From CAZVLQ01 sp964628185 (lineage in GTDB: Bacteria; Pseudomonadota; Zetaproteobacteria; Mariprofundales; Mariprofundaceae): a stretch of 64,000 bases of DNA. The notes under the pieces were generated by a model. The model was not told the DNA's origin and searched no databases. It saw only the letters and a list, made by a program, of their open reading frames with translations. The position numbers and the translations under genes are program-made. How positions within the stretch are numbered: the first letter of the stretch is position 1; each line of letters starts with the position of its first letter. The stretch lies in assembly GCA_964628185.1 (NCBI GenBank), contig CAZVLQ010000002.1, positions 66,600-130,599 on the forward strand, written 5' to 3'. Shown piece after piece: positions 26,900 through 35,932 of the stretch.

Positions 26900-28005
26900 A
26901 ATTCAGGGGCGGCAGTCAGCCCACCGTGGGCCTGGAGATGGAGTTTCAGCTCCTGGACGGGAAAACACTGGATCTGACCAACGCAATCCTTCCACTCATG
27001 CGGCAGTGCGCTGATGAGCCCTGCCTCAAGCCCGAGATGAACCAGGCCACGGTGGAAGTAAATACCATGATTTGCAGCAACTCCGGGGAATTGGAACAAA
27101 GTTTTGCCGGATGCGTTTCGTGCCTGTGCCGGCAATGCCGGGATATGGGCCTGGTCCTGTGCGGCGGCGGCACCCATCCCTTCTGCAAGCACCTTCCCCG
27201 CATCACCCCCTTGCCACGGTATCGTGATCAGGCGAAGACGGCAGGCTATCTCAGCCACATCATGGTCACCTTTGGCATGCATGTGCACGTGGGCATGGCA
27301 TGCGGAGACGAGGCCGTACGCGTCATGGGCAGACTCAAGCCCTATTTGCCGCTATTACTCGCCCTGTCCGCCAGCTCACCCTTCTGGCGGGGCAGGGACA
27401 GCGGCTACGCCTCCTACCGGCAGCGCATACTGGCCTCCATGCGCAGCTACGGTATTCCACCAGCCTTTACCAACTGGCGGGATTATACCCGTTTCTTTTC
27501 CGTGGCCCGCCGTGCGGGCGTATTTGAGACGGCCCGTGACGTCCATTGGGATCTGCGTTTCCAGCCCGGTCTCGGTACACTGGAAATCCGGGTCATGGAT
27601 GCCCAGCCGAGTGTCCGCGAGGCCATCAGCCTGGCCGCCTTCGCCTACATTCTTGCCACCTGCCTCAAACGAACGGATGAGGACCGGCGCCGGCTTGCAC
27701 CTTTGCACTGGTGGATGCAGAAGGAAAACTTCTTTCGCGCCTCGAGATCGGGCATGGAGACGCAACTTATCGTTGATGACCAGGGGAAATGCAGGCCGAT
27801 GCGACAGGTGCTCGAAGAGGCCCTGGAGATGATGACGCCGACCGCCGCTGAACTGGGGGAAAAACAGCGGCTACTGGCACTTGAGCAGTCGCTGGCTACG
27901 GGGCCGAGCTACGTGCGCCAGCGACAAACCTATGCGAAAACGAAAACCCCCAGGGAAGTCGTCAACTTGCTGGTGCGGGAACTGGAAAATGTCGGTTGCC
28001 CCTGA
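26896..28005 (+). CDS. YbdK/EgtA-like carboxylate-amine ligase (GCS2 family)
   Basis: This 369-residue protein belongs to glutamate-cysteine ligase family 2, which forms an amide between a carboxylate and an amine with ATP. Family marks are TVGLEMEFQLL near the N-terminus, GGGTHPF, the TFGMHVHVGM metal-binding strand, and LRFQPGLGTLEIRVMDAQPS. E. coli YbdK has weak gamma-glutamylcysteine synthetase activity; relatives make low-molecular-weight thiols. It is coupled by ATGA to the amidohydrolase, so one enzyme may build and the other cleave a related amide. The substrate is unknown. Confidence 0.85.
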   Translation: MKFRGGSQPTVGLEMEFQLLDGKTLDLTNAILPLMRQCADEPCLKPEMNQATVEVNTMICSNSGELEQSFAGCVSCLCRQCRDMGLVLCGGGTHPFCKHLPRITPLPRYRDQAKTAGYLSHIMVTFGMHVHVGMACGDEAVRVMGRLKPYLPLLLALSASSPFWRGRDSGYASYRQRILASMRSYGIPPAFTNWRDYTRFFSVARRAGVFETARDVHWDLRFQPGLGTLEIRVMDAQPSVREAISLAAFAYILATCLKRTDEDRRRLAPLHWWMQKENFFRASRSGMETQLIVDDQGKCRPMRQVLEEALEMMTPTAAELGEKQRLLALEQSLATGPSYVRQRQTYAKTKTPREVVNLLVRELENVGCP

Positions 28006-28028
28006 TATTTTCAATATCCGGCACGAGT

Positions 28029-28271
28029 TCAACCCCCGTGCGGCTTCTTCCTGTGGAATTTTTCCTCAATTTTCCTGCGTCTCTCTTTCATTTCGTATGA
28101 CTCACGAAACCCGTTCCTGAGGAAATCACGGCCGTATTTGCTCAGGCTGTGCATGGTCTGAAAATGGCACACCCTGCATGAAGCCCCGGTCTGGCGGGAA
28201 AACGCCGGACTGGCCAGGGTCACATGCGGCAAGGAAATGACCAGCAACACAGTAAAAAATATTTTTTTCAT
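28029..28271 (-). CDS. Exported 80-residue mono-haem c-type cytochrome-like protein
   Basis: A short signal peptide (KKIFFTVLLVISLPHVTLA) precedes a single haem-binding CRVCH (Cys32, Cys35, His36). The surrounding pattern FSRQTGASCRVCH then SKYGRDFLRNGF closely resembles the N-terminal haem segment of larger exported cytochromes that read FGRxFKLNGY after the haem motif, but here the protein ends in a basic helix at residue 80. A methionine at position 40 might serve as distal ligand. AAAGAG precedes the ATG. It faces the YbdK-type gene with 23 bp between stops. Haem attachment would use the ResBC system. Confidence 0.75.
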   Translation of the reverse strand: MKKIFFTVLLVISLPHVTLASPAFSRQTGASCRVCHFQTMHSLSKYGRDFLRNGFRESYEMKERRRKIEEKFHRKKPHGG

Positions 28272-28373
28272 GACAAACTCTTTGATCCTGCTCCATGGTC
28301 CGGCGATATCATGTTACCCGTCTGTTGGTCCGCATGATCCGCCGGTTCCCTTACATGTTATATTGCTAAATGT

Positions 28374-29003
28374 TCAGAATGGCCATATATGCCAGCCTTC
28401 CAGATCGTCCCTGCAGGCTGCAATCTGCAGCCGGTAGCGCTCGGCCCGCCGCTTTACCTTGCGCGCCACCCGCATCAGCCACGGTTTTTTCAGGTAGGTC
28501 TTGCGGGCAAACCCGCCCTGGCCCTCATGGTAGGCCAGGTACTGGTTGTAGGCATCCCATTTGGAAATGCCAAGCCGCTTGTGGGACAGGTTTCCATACC
28601 AGCCGATGAAATCGGTGACGTCTTCGAAATCGTCCCGATCCGCGCCGCTGTTGCCGGTTTTGCTGATATACCAGTCCCACGTGGCATCCTTCACCTGGGC
28701 ATAACCATAGGCTGAGGACTTGCGTCCCCAGGGAATAAAACCAAGCAGCGTATCTTTGGGCGCCTTGGCACGGGAGCGGAATCGGGATTCCTGCCAGATG
28801 ATGGCCAGCTGCACATGTACGGGAACACCCCATTTCTCAAAGGACTCCCCGGCATCGTCATACCAGCCGGACTTTTCCCTGAAAATGGCGCAGCTATCAT
28901 CAAGATTGTGCGGCGGTGTCGTGGCGCAGGCGGGCAACAGCGCCAGCAGCAGAAGCGGCAATACCGCCCTCCTCCGCAAACCCCGGCAAGTCCTTCCGTG
29001 CAT
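28374..29003 (-). CDS. Lytic transglycosylase (SLT domain) lipoprotein
   Basis: The 209-residue protein has a basic N-terminus, a leucine-rich core and the lipobox LLPAC, so it should be an outer-membrane lipoprotein. The body is an SLT/goose-lysozyme-like domain with the catalytic glutamate in IIWQESRF, followed by SSAYGYAQVKDATWDWY and NQYLAYHEGQGGF. It would cleave peptidoglycan glycan strands. Codons upstream of the ATG at 29003 overlap the end of the asparagine synthase gene and are not needed. Its place 40 bp behind asnB suggests expression with the polysaccharide locus. Confidence 0.85.
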   Translation of the reverse strand: MHGRTCRGLRRRAVLPLLLLALLPACATTPPHNLDDSCAIFREKSGWYDDAGESFEKWGVPVHVQLAIIWQESRFRSRAKAPKDTLLGFIPWGRKSSAYGYAQVKDATWDWYISKTGNSGADRDDFEDVTDFIGWYGNLSHKRLGISKWDAYNQYLAYHEGQGGFARKTYLKKPWLMRVARKVKRRAERYRLQIAACRDDLEGWHIWPF

Positions 29004-29043
29004 ACGCAAAGCATGGCACGGCCGGGTCGGTAGAAGGCCCGCA

Positions 29044-30894
29044 TTACACCCGGCCGGCATCATCCTCTTCTGCATCCTCGTCCATCCAGACCCGGAACCA
29101 TTGCTCCAGAATCACCAGACTCCAGATACGATGACCCAGTTCATAGCGTCCGCTCCGGTGCATATCCAGCAGCTGCAAGGCCCGCTCCGGCCGCACAATA
29201 CCACGCCCGGCGAATTCGGAAGAGCTGAACATGCCGCGCGCCATATCGCCCAGCGCCCCGCGCAGCCAGCGACCGACGGGAATGGTGAAGCCCTGCTTGC
29301 GCGGCTTCAAAATTTCCGGAGGAAGATAACGCGCCGCTACTTTTCGAAGCAGGTATTTTCCGCGCCCATGGCGAAACCGCAGATCCACGGGCAGCCGCAG
29401 CACCCATTCGAGCAGACGATGATCCAGCAGCGGCACGCGCACTTCCAGGCCGTGAGCCATGCTCATGCGGTCCACCTTGAACAGCACATCCTCCGGCAGA
29501 TAGCGCACCAGATCACTGTGCACAAAGCGGTCGTTTCCCGTCCCGGCGGTCAGCAGGGATGCCAGCAGATCGGCCGGATCGTCGACAAGGCGTGCGCGAT
29601 AGTCCTCCGTATAAAGCCAGTTGCGATACGCGGCGCTTACCGTCATGCGACGCAAATAACGGCAGTCGGCATGATGAGAGACATCGAACAGCGCCCGCTG
29701 CAGCAACCCCGCCCGCCCCGTCCGGTAGGCCCAGCCCCAGCCCGGCAACGCCACGGGCGGCAGCAGGCGCGGCAGGCGCAGGGCATAACGGGTCCAGTCG
29801 TAGCCGAAAAACGGCTCATCACCGCCGTCGCCGGAGAGCGCCACCTTGACCTGTTGCCGCGTCACCTGCGACACCAGCCATGTCGGCAGCGCCGAATTGT
29901 CGAACAGCGGTTGTTCCAGGTGTCGCAACAACCGCGGTAATTTATCGACAAGCTCCAGCCGGGCTACGTGTTCGTGGTGATCGCTGCCGATGGCGTCGGC
30001 GGCAATGCGGGCAAAGGCGCGTTCATCGCCACCGCCTTCAAAACCGATGGTGAAGGTTTTCAGCCGCGTATCCATGTGCCTGGCCGCAATGGCGGACACC
30101 AGCGATGAATCCACCCCGCCCGAAAGAAAGGCCCCGACCTCCACATCCGCCAGCAGATGTGAGCTGACCGCCGCATTCAGCCGTGCATCCAGTTCATCAA
30201 TCTGCTCAGCCTCATTCGCACCGGAGGCGTCCGGGGCGGAAGGAGGCGACCAGTACCGGCTGATCTGCATTTCGCCGTTTTGCCAAACCATCCGGTGCGC
30301 CGGCGCCAATGCCTTGATGCCCTCAAAAATCGTGTCCGGCCCCGGCACATAGCCCAGGGCCAGATAAGCGTCAATCATTGGCGCATGCAGGCGCTTTTGT
30401 ACTGAAGCATGGGCAAAAAGGGCCTTGATCTCCGAGGCGAATACCATGCCGCCGGCGTATTCACAGAAAAAAAGCGGTTTGATGCCAACCCGGTCGCGCG
30501 CCAGCAGCAAGGATTGGGAGCGGTCATCCCGAATCGCGAAGGCAAACATGCCGTCCAGCCGCTCGACCACCCCCGCGCCCCAGGCCAGATAGCCGTTGAT
30601 GATCACCTCGGTATCGCTGTGGCCGCGAAAGTTGACCCCCTGCTGCTCAAGCGCATGACGCAGTTCCGGGGCGTTGTATATCTCGCCGTTGAAGGCAATA
30701 TGGGCATGCGCCGCATGCATCGGCTGGGCGCCGGCTTCACTCAAGTCCTGAATGGACAGACGCCGGTGCGCCAGTCCCGCCGTGTGATCCGACCAGATTC
30801 CGGATGCGTCCGGCCCGCGATGGGCGAGTCGTCGGGCCATGCGTGCCAGCATGTCGCGGTCTCCCGCACCGGTATATCCCGCCAGGCCGCACAT
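29044..30894 (-). CDS. asnB: Asparagine synthase, glutamine-hydrolysing (polysaccharide type)
   Basis: This 616-residue enzyme has an N-terminal class II glutamine amidotransferase domain with nucleophile Cys2 (MCGLAGYTG, then HRGPDASG and FNGEIYN) and a C-terminal synthetase domain with the PP-loop SGGVDSS near residue 255. Members inside polysaccharide loci are thought to amidate carboxylated sugars or activated intermediates rather than to make asparagine. The start overlaps nothing but lies only 3 bases after the stop of the upstream GT4 gene, so they form one operon. Confidence 0.92.
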   Translation of the reverse strand: MCGLAGYTGAGDRDMLARMARRLAHRGPDASGIWSDHTAGLAHRRLSIQDLSEAGAQPMHAAHAHIAFNGEIYNAPELRHALEQQGVNFRGHSDTEVIINGYLAWGAGVVERLDGMFAFAIRDDRSQSLLLARDRVGIKPLFFCEYAGGMVFASEIKALFAHASVQKRLHAPMIDAYLALGYVPGPDTIFEGIKALAPAHRMVWQNGEMQISRYWSPPSAPDASGANEAEQIDELDARLNAAVSSHLLADVEVGAFLSGGVDSSLVSAIAARHMDTRLKTFTIGFEGGGDERAFARIAADAIGSDHHEHVARLELVDKLPRLLRHLEQPLFDNSALPTWLVSQVTRQQVKVALSGDGGDEPFFGYDWTRYALRLPRLLPPVALPGWGWAYRTGRAGLLQRALFDVSHHADCRYLRRMTVSAAYRNWLYTEDYRARLVDDPADLLASLLTAGTGNDRFVHSDLVRYLPEDVLFKVDRMSMAHGLEVRVPLLDHRLLEWVLRLPVDLRFRHGRGKYLLRKVAARYLPPEILKPRKQGFTIPVGRWLRGALGDMARGMFSSSEFAGRGIVRPERALQLLDMHRSGRYELGHRIWSLVILEQWFRVWMDEDAEEDDAGRV

Positions 30895-30897
30895 CAG

Positions 30898-32004
30898 TCA
30901 GGCCAGGGAATGGTACAGCCGCAGCATCCGCTCCGCCGCCCGGTCCCATGTCAATTCAGCCGCACGATTCCTGCCCGCCCCGCGCATGCGCAGATGCAGT
31001 GCATCATCCTCCACAAGCCTGCGGACCGCATCAGCCATGGCTTCGACATCATACGGGTCCACGCACAGCCCCGCATCTCCGGCCACTTCGGGACAGGCGC
31101 TGATATTCGATGTGATCACCGGCGTCCCCGCCGCCATTGCCTCCAGCACGGGCAGACCGAAGCCTTCATACAGGCTTGGATAAAGCGCGGCTTCCGCCCC
31201 GGCCAGTATCAACGGCAGGACATCGTCGGGCGCGTATCCGGCCAGATGCACCGATGCGGCAAGCGGCCCCAGCATTGAAGCAAGTTTCTCCCTGTCGCCG
31301 ATAATCACCAGGGCAAGGCCGGGTGCGCCAAGCTGTACCGCCTGAACCGTTCGCAGGAGATTCTTGCGCGGTTCCGGCGTGCCGACGAGAAAGACCAGAT
31401 ACCGGTCCGGCAGGTGATATTGCCGACGCACCGTATCAATACGGTCATCCCCTTCCGGCACAAAGAAATGCGTTTCCACACCCTCATGCACCACCTGAAC
31501 GCGCGCCGCATCCACATTCATCAGCTCGACCAGGTCATTCCGGGTGGCGTGTGATACCGCCACAACGGCATCCGCCCGGGCCAGCGCGCGGGGCAGTTCA
31601 TGGCGGTATCCCCGTTCGTTCAATGCCTGATCCGTGAAAAAATCGGGGTGCCGAAGCCAGGCCAGATCATGCACCGTCAGCACCGTTCTGGCCCGGTGAA
31701 CGGCGGGCAACACAAAATGGGTGCCGTGAAATACATCGATCGCTCCCGTCCATCGTTCGACCGGCGGCCAGTCCAGATGATCCCACATCCACTGCATCAT
31801 GCGGCGGGGCGCATTGAGGATCACGGACTCAATGTCGCCCGTGCCCGGACGCCATAGCTCGCCTGCTTCGCGAAAGCGATTGGCGAACAACACAAAATGG
31901 TCATCCGAACCCCGACGGGTCAGGGCGTCCGCCAGCCCGCGTATATAGCGGGCAATGCCGCCATGCGGTTGCAGCGCATGATAGGCGTCAATGGCGATAT
32001 TCAT
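30898..32004 (-). CDS. GT4 glycosyltransferase
   Basis: The 368-residue protein begins IAIDAYHALQPHGGIARYIRGL, a typical start for mannosyltransferase-like GT4 enzymes; the acceptor domain includes VLTVHDLAWLRHPDFF. The donor site motif is YPSLYEGFGLPVLEAMAAGTP, with both E-x7-E glutamates. It overlaps the methyltransferase upstream by an ATGA and abuts asnB downstream, so three genes are translated in series. It resembles the other GT4 proteins here only in the fold, not in the shared N-terminus of the 24117/32788 pair. Confidence 0.9.
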   Translation of the reverse strand: MNIAIDAYHALQPHGGIARYIRGLADALTRRGSDDHFVLFANRFREAGELWRPGTGDIESVILNAPRRMMQWMWDHLDWPPVERWTGAIDVFHGTHFVLPAVHRARTVLTVHDLAWLRHPDFFTDQALNERGYRHELPRALARADAVVAVSHATRNDLVELMNVDAARVQVVHEGVETHFFVPEGDDRIDTVRRQYHLPDRYLVFLVGTPEPRKNLLRTVQAVQLGAPGLALVIIGDREKLASMLGPLAASVHLAGYAPDDVLPLILAGAEAALYPSLYEGFGLPVLEAMAAGTPVITSNISACPEVAGDAGLCVDPYDVEAMADAVRRLVEDDALHLRMRGAGRNRAAELTWDRAAERMLRLYHSLA

Positions 32005-32714
32005 TTTTTTGCTATGGCAACAATGCGGACGCCCCAGCGACTTGGATACTTCTCTCCAGGGAGTTCAATAAAATAAATTACCTTTAATACATGATACCAG
32101 CACCAGCGCACCAAACGATAGGCCAAGTGACGGGGAGTCCATTTCAATGGCCAGTTTTCCGCAATAAAATGAACATCACGAAAATCAGCCATCAACAACA
32201 CCTGTCTGAGGCTCATCTCGGTAAATACAAGCTGATGCGTGAAATCGTTGTAACGATAGTATGCCGTAGTCAATCCGGAAACCTGTGGAACATTCACAAT
32301 GAGGGAGCCATTATCGCGCAGACCGGTGCGAAGCATTTCCAGAAAGGCCACAGTCTGGTCCTTGGGAATGTGCTCCAGAACGTCATTGATTGTAATTACA
32401 GCATATTGGCCCTTCCGTTCACGCAAAAATTTTTCCACATCTCCAACGTGCACCGGACATTTCACGTGCTGTCGCGCCAGTTTCGCCTGCTGAGCCGACA
32501 GCTCAATACCTTCAGCTTGCCGGTAACCCTGCATTTCCAGGAAGCGCAGAAACTGCCCCATCCCGCAGCCGACATCCAGAATCGGCGCATCGAAGTCCGT
32601 AGGCAGACAGTCGTAGTAGTATTCCTTAAAACCGCGTGCGAGGGCTTCAAAATCCTGCCCGGCATGCAGAGCGTCGAACAAGGTCTCGCTGTATCGGTCG
32701 AAATCCTCACCCAT
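32001..32714 (-). CDS. Class I SAM-dependent methyltransferase
   Basis: The 237-residue protein has the glycine-rich SAM loop ILDVGCGMGQFLRF, an acidic ribose-binding position in EGIEL, and motif IV in ITINDVLEHIPKD. The C-terminal part (TPRHLAYRLVRWCWYHVLKVIYF) is amphipathic and may touch the membrane or a lipid-linked glycan. It is likely a sugar or glycan methyltransferase of the polysaccharide locus. AGGAG lies upstream of the ATG, and the stop overlaps the next GT4 in ATGA. Confidence 0.88.
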   Translation of the reverse strand: MGEDFDRYSETLFDALHAGQDFEALARGFKEYYYDCLPTDFDAPILDVGCGMGQFLRFLEMQGYRQAEGIELSAQQAKLARQHVKCPVHVGDVEKFLRERKGQYAVITINDVLEHIPKDQTVAFLEMLRTGLRDNGSLIVNVPQVSGLTTAYYRYNDFTHQLVFTEMSLRQVLLMADFRDVHFIAENWPLKWTPRHLAYRLVRWCWYHVLKVIYFIELPGEKYPSRWGVRIVAIAKK

Positions 32715-32787
32715 CTTTCATCTCCTGAACCAGGCGGCATAAGCCGGCCATGCTTTCACAGCCTGTAATGCCAACGAAACAAGTCCT

Positions 32788-33972
32788 TCAAACATCATGG
32801 CCCGCTTTACTCCAGCGTTTCCCGTGCCTTATCAATTTTATAAATATGGATTCCATGCGCCTGGCGGACTGAGCCCAGCTACAGGCCCTGACCCGCTTCA
32901 GACCCTTCTCCACCAGCATATCCCGGTATTTCATATCCGTAAGAATTCGTCGTATTCCATCTTCTATAGAGGCAATGTTATTTGGATCAACCAGGTGGGC
33001 TGCTCCACCACATGTTTCCGGTACGGATGAAAAATCGGATGTAACGACTGGAATACCACAAGCCATAGCCTCCAGCGGCGGTGCCGTCCAGCCTTCATGC
33101 AGGGTTGGATAAGCCAACATCAGAGCGCCATTGTAGAGATAGAGCAGGTCGTCGGATTCCGGGGCAAAATTTCCCAGCAGATGAACATTTGACTTCAATT
33201 CTTCTTCTTCAATTAACCTGTCCACTTCATCCGAAGCATTGTCCGGAGCCCCGGCCAGAACAAGGTGTACATTTCCAAATGTCTGCCGGATGGGTACGAA
33301 GGCCTTGATCAGGGCAACGATATTCTTGCGATGTGTAATGGCGCCGACATAAAGCAAATAGGGATAATTAATCGCATAACGCTCCGCAAGGACACTCGTG
33401 ACACGTGTCCGGTCCCTGATAACATGCATGTCGGGTTCCACGCCATGGGGACTGACCATGATGCGCCGGGGATCAATCGACAAAAATCTGGCAGCTTCCA
33501 TTTTCGTGTGCTCGGAAACCGCAAGAAAATAGTCACTGTTTTTCTTCGCATAATTAAGTGCCAGATTAAGATCATGCACCTGACCCGCATCACATAATTC
33601 AGGTACCGCCACATAGGCGATCCCCCTTAATGTAGTCATGGTAATGGCGCGCCTGGATGGCGGGAAATGCAGATCCGGACCATAAACGAGGTCCACCTTC
33701 CCAATCATGGATTCAATGCCGGGCCAAGCGAAGGCATTCCATGACTTGCCAATTATCTGCCACGGAATCCGGCAGACATACTCCCGATGTCCGGTGCCTT
33801 CAGGCAGCAATATCCGGCCCGCCGTATGGCCCTTCCAGTCCAGGTAAAACAATATGTAATCAACATCACGGGAGGACAGGGCCAGAAGGCCCTGGATGAG
33901 ATTTCTGGAGTTTCTGCGAACGGCCCTTCCTCCATGAATCACCGGCGTAGCATCAATACAAATCCTCACCAT
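32788..33972 (-). CDS. GT4 glycosyltransferase, paralogue of the one at 24117
   Basis: The 394-residue protein shares its N-terminus (CIDATPVIHG, RAVRRNSRNL) and its middle (GPDLHFPPSRRAITMTTLRG) with the GT4 at 24117-25256. The donor site YPTLHEGWTAPPLEAMACG includes the family glutamates. The pair probably arose by duplication inside the locus and may add adjacent sugars. I chose ATG 33972; a GTG at 33969 and a TTG at 33984 are alternatives behind GAGAGGG. It is divergent from the GT39 gene and begins the minus-strand operon to the lytic transglycosylase. Confidence 0.88.
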   Translation of the reverse strand: MVRICIDATPVIHGGRAVRRNSRNLIQGLLALSSRDVDYILFYLDWKGHTAGRILLPEGTGHREYVCRIPWQIIGKSWNAFAWPGIESMIGKVDLVYGPDLHFPPSRRAITMTTLRGIAYVAVPELCDAGQVHDLNLALNYAKKNSDYFLAVSEHTKMEAARFLSIDPRRIMVSPHGVEPDMHVIRDRTRVTSVLAERYAINYPYLLYVGAITHRKNIVALIKAFVPIRQTFGNVHLVLAGAPDNASDEVDRLIEEEELKSNVHLLGNFAPESDDLLYLYNGALMLAYPTLHEGWTAPPLEAMACGIPVVTSDFSSVPETCGGAAHLVDPNNIASIEDGIRRILTDMKYRDMLVEKGLKRVRACSWAQSARRMESIFIKLIRHGKRWSKAGHDV

Positions 33973-34090
33973 TGCCCTCTCCAACCGTTACATCCGGCAG
34001 CCAGAATATACGAATTCCCGCCACTTTATTAGCCTCCCAAGCATTAAAAGCATGGCCTGCCCGCACGTATCATGCCCTGTTCAGGCCAAA

Positions 34091-34119
34091 TTGACATAAT
34101 ACCTTGCGTTACCAGTAAT
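34091..34119 (+). promoter_or_regulatory. Putative sigma70 promoter of the GT39 gene
   Basis: A perfect -35 box TTGACA (34091-34096) is followed after exactly 17 bases by AGTAAT (34114-34119), four of six matches to the -10 consensus. Transcription would begin near 34126, giving a 5' leader of about 45 bases before the ATG at 34172. Confidence 0.5.
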
Positions 34120-34171
34120 CACTAGGCATCTTGTAACCTCGCATATTCAACTCATAGGTCGAGATAAATGT

Positions 34172-35860
34172 ATGCATGATGAACTACGCCGGAAAGGCGC
34201 CATAGCCAGTCAGAAGATAAAAAACCGGAAGCTTCATCACGGCAGAAGATGGATTCTGCTTGCGCTATTGATTACCGCCGCATGTCTGCGCATTTTTTCC
34301 TGCGCAAAATATCCATTCACGGATGAAACTTTGATTCTGGAAAATATCAGCAACTTCTACATCCACCATACCTTGATGCCGAGTCACTTCAACTTCCCGA
34401 CCTTATTCAGTTACCTGTCGGCCTTCGCAACAGGTATCGGCATCGCCGGCATGATGGCAAGCGCCATTGTTGAGTCGGCAAGGGAATTTGTACACCTGTA
34501 CTTTGATTTTGATTCAGCCCTGCCTGTTTTTCCCGGCAGGCTTTTAAGTGCATTGATGGGTGTGGGTACGGTAATCGTGGTATTCCACACTGCCAAAAAA
34601 TTCTTTAATGAAGACATAGCTTTACTGGCCACGGCCATACTCGGTTTCAGCACCTTGCATATCCTTTACTCAGGCTATGCTCTTCCAGACGTAGCCACCA
34701 CATTCTTCGTCTCCTGCTCACTCTATTACGCCCTGGCGGCCCTTCGGTCGGAAACACGGCGGGAATACATTCTGGCCGGCGTCTTCGCAGGTCTGGCGGC
34801 CACAACAAAATATAATGGCGCCATGGTAGCCACCGCTATCGCCGCCGTTCATCTTATCCACCTTCATGACAGAAAATTGTTGGGCAGGCCCGCAGCCTGG
34901 CTAAACAGCAAGGTTTTGTGGTCGGGTGCGTCCTTTATCTGTGCCTTGGTCCTCGGTTCCCCCGGCTTGCTGATTGACCCGGTCAGTTTCATCAATGTTT
35001 TTTTACGAATCATGACTGCCGTGCACACGGGATACACGGGCGGTTTTGGCATGACCTATTTACACCAGATTACGCAGTTCTGGCACTGGGAAAAGACATT
35101 CGCCATTATTTTTGCCCTGGGCATTGGCGCCGCTCTGCTGCGCCGGGATAGAAAGGACATTGTCCTGCTGGCCCTTGTTCTGCCTGCATTTCTTTATATC
35201 GGCAGTTGGCAGGGAGGATCATTGCATTATATGCTTTTCCTTTACCCCCCCCTGGCGCTGATGGCCGCCAGTTTTTTATATGTTGCCCTTAAACAAACAT
35301 CAAAACAAAAAAGCAGGATGATGCCTGTGCTGATTATTTTGGGCCTGTTCTCATGGCCTGTCTATTCCGCCACCGCATATGCCTATGCGCAAATTTCGCG
35401 GGAGGATTCCCGACGACTGGCATACCGATGGATCCAAAGCCATCTGCCCGATGGCAGCACGGTTGTCCGGGACTGGGCTTATTTACCTCCCCTGCTCACC
35501 CGACACGATGTTCAGATAGAAGAAATGCACAAAAATGGATACAGCAGGGAGTTCCTTCTTAAACTGCGACATACACGCACATATCATCTTATCTTGTTGC
35601 CGTATGGCCTTGAACAGATCGCACCAATCAAGGGGGATTATCTAATCACCAGCAGCTACTGCTACGCGCGTTTTTTGACCAAGCCTACTCCGCCAACCGG
35701 GAACCCGTTGTCAGGTCCATTCATAGCCCGAAAAATTTTTTATACCCGGATGCTTGCCAGCAGTGAACCCTTGGGATGGAAAAAAATTAAGGTATTTGAT
35801 ACCGGTAAAGGCCCCCGTGTTCTTGTTTTTCAAAGGATTGTGGCACGGTCTTTCGATTGA
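34172..35860 (+). CDS. GT39/PMT-like membrane glycosyltransferase
   Basis: The 562-residue protein has about 11 membrane helices and the catalytic acidic pair in the first extracytoplasmic loop (AKYPFTDETLI), as in dolichyl-phosphate-mannose protein mannosyltransferases and ArnT. It would transfer a sugar from a polyprenyl phosphate donor on the periplasmic side. The C-terminal 150 residues are soluble and less conserved. It is the only plus-strand gene in this stretch, with its own promoter at 34091. Codon and base use looks AT-richer than the flanking GT4 genes. Confidence 0.8.
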   Translation: MHDELRRKGAIASQKIKNRKLHHGRRWILLALLITAACLRIFSCAKYPFTDETLILENISNFYIHHTLMPSHFNFPTLFSYLSAFATGIGIAGMMASAIVESAREFVHLYFDFDSALPVFPGRLLSALMGVGTVIVVFHTAKKFFNEDIALLATAILGFSTLHILYSGYALPDVATTFFVSCSLYYALAALRSETRREYILAGVFAGLAATTKYNGAMVATAIAAVHLIHLHDRKLLGRPAAWLNSKVLWSGASFICALVLGSPGLLIDPVSFINVFLRIMTAVHTGYTGGFGMTYLHQITQFWHWEKTFAIIFALGIGAALLRRDRKDIVLLALVLPAFLYIGSWQGGSLHYMLFLYPPLALMAASFLYVALKQTSKQKSRMMPVLIILGLFSWPVYSATAYAYAQISREDSRRLAYRWIQSHLPDGSTVVRDWAYLPPLLTRHDVQIEEMHKNGYSREFLLKLRHTRTYHLILLPYGLEQIAPIKGDYLITSSYCYARFLTKPTPPTGNPLSGPFIARKIFYTRMLASSEPLGWKKIKVFDTGKGPRVLVFQRIVARSFD

Positions 35861-35932
35861 AGCAGAGCACGGCCCGCTCGCCATGTACCACCGCCGTGGC
35901 GTCAAGGCCTATGTGCATGCATCCGCTTTTTT

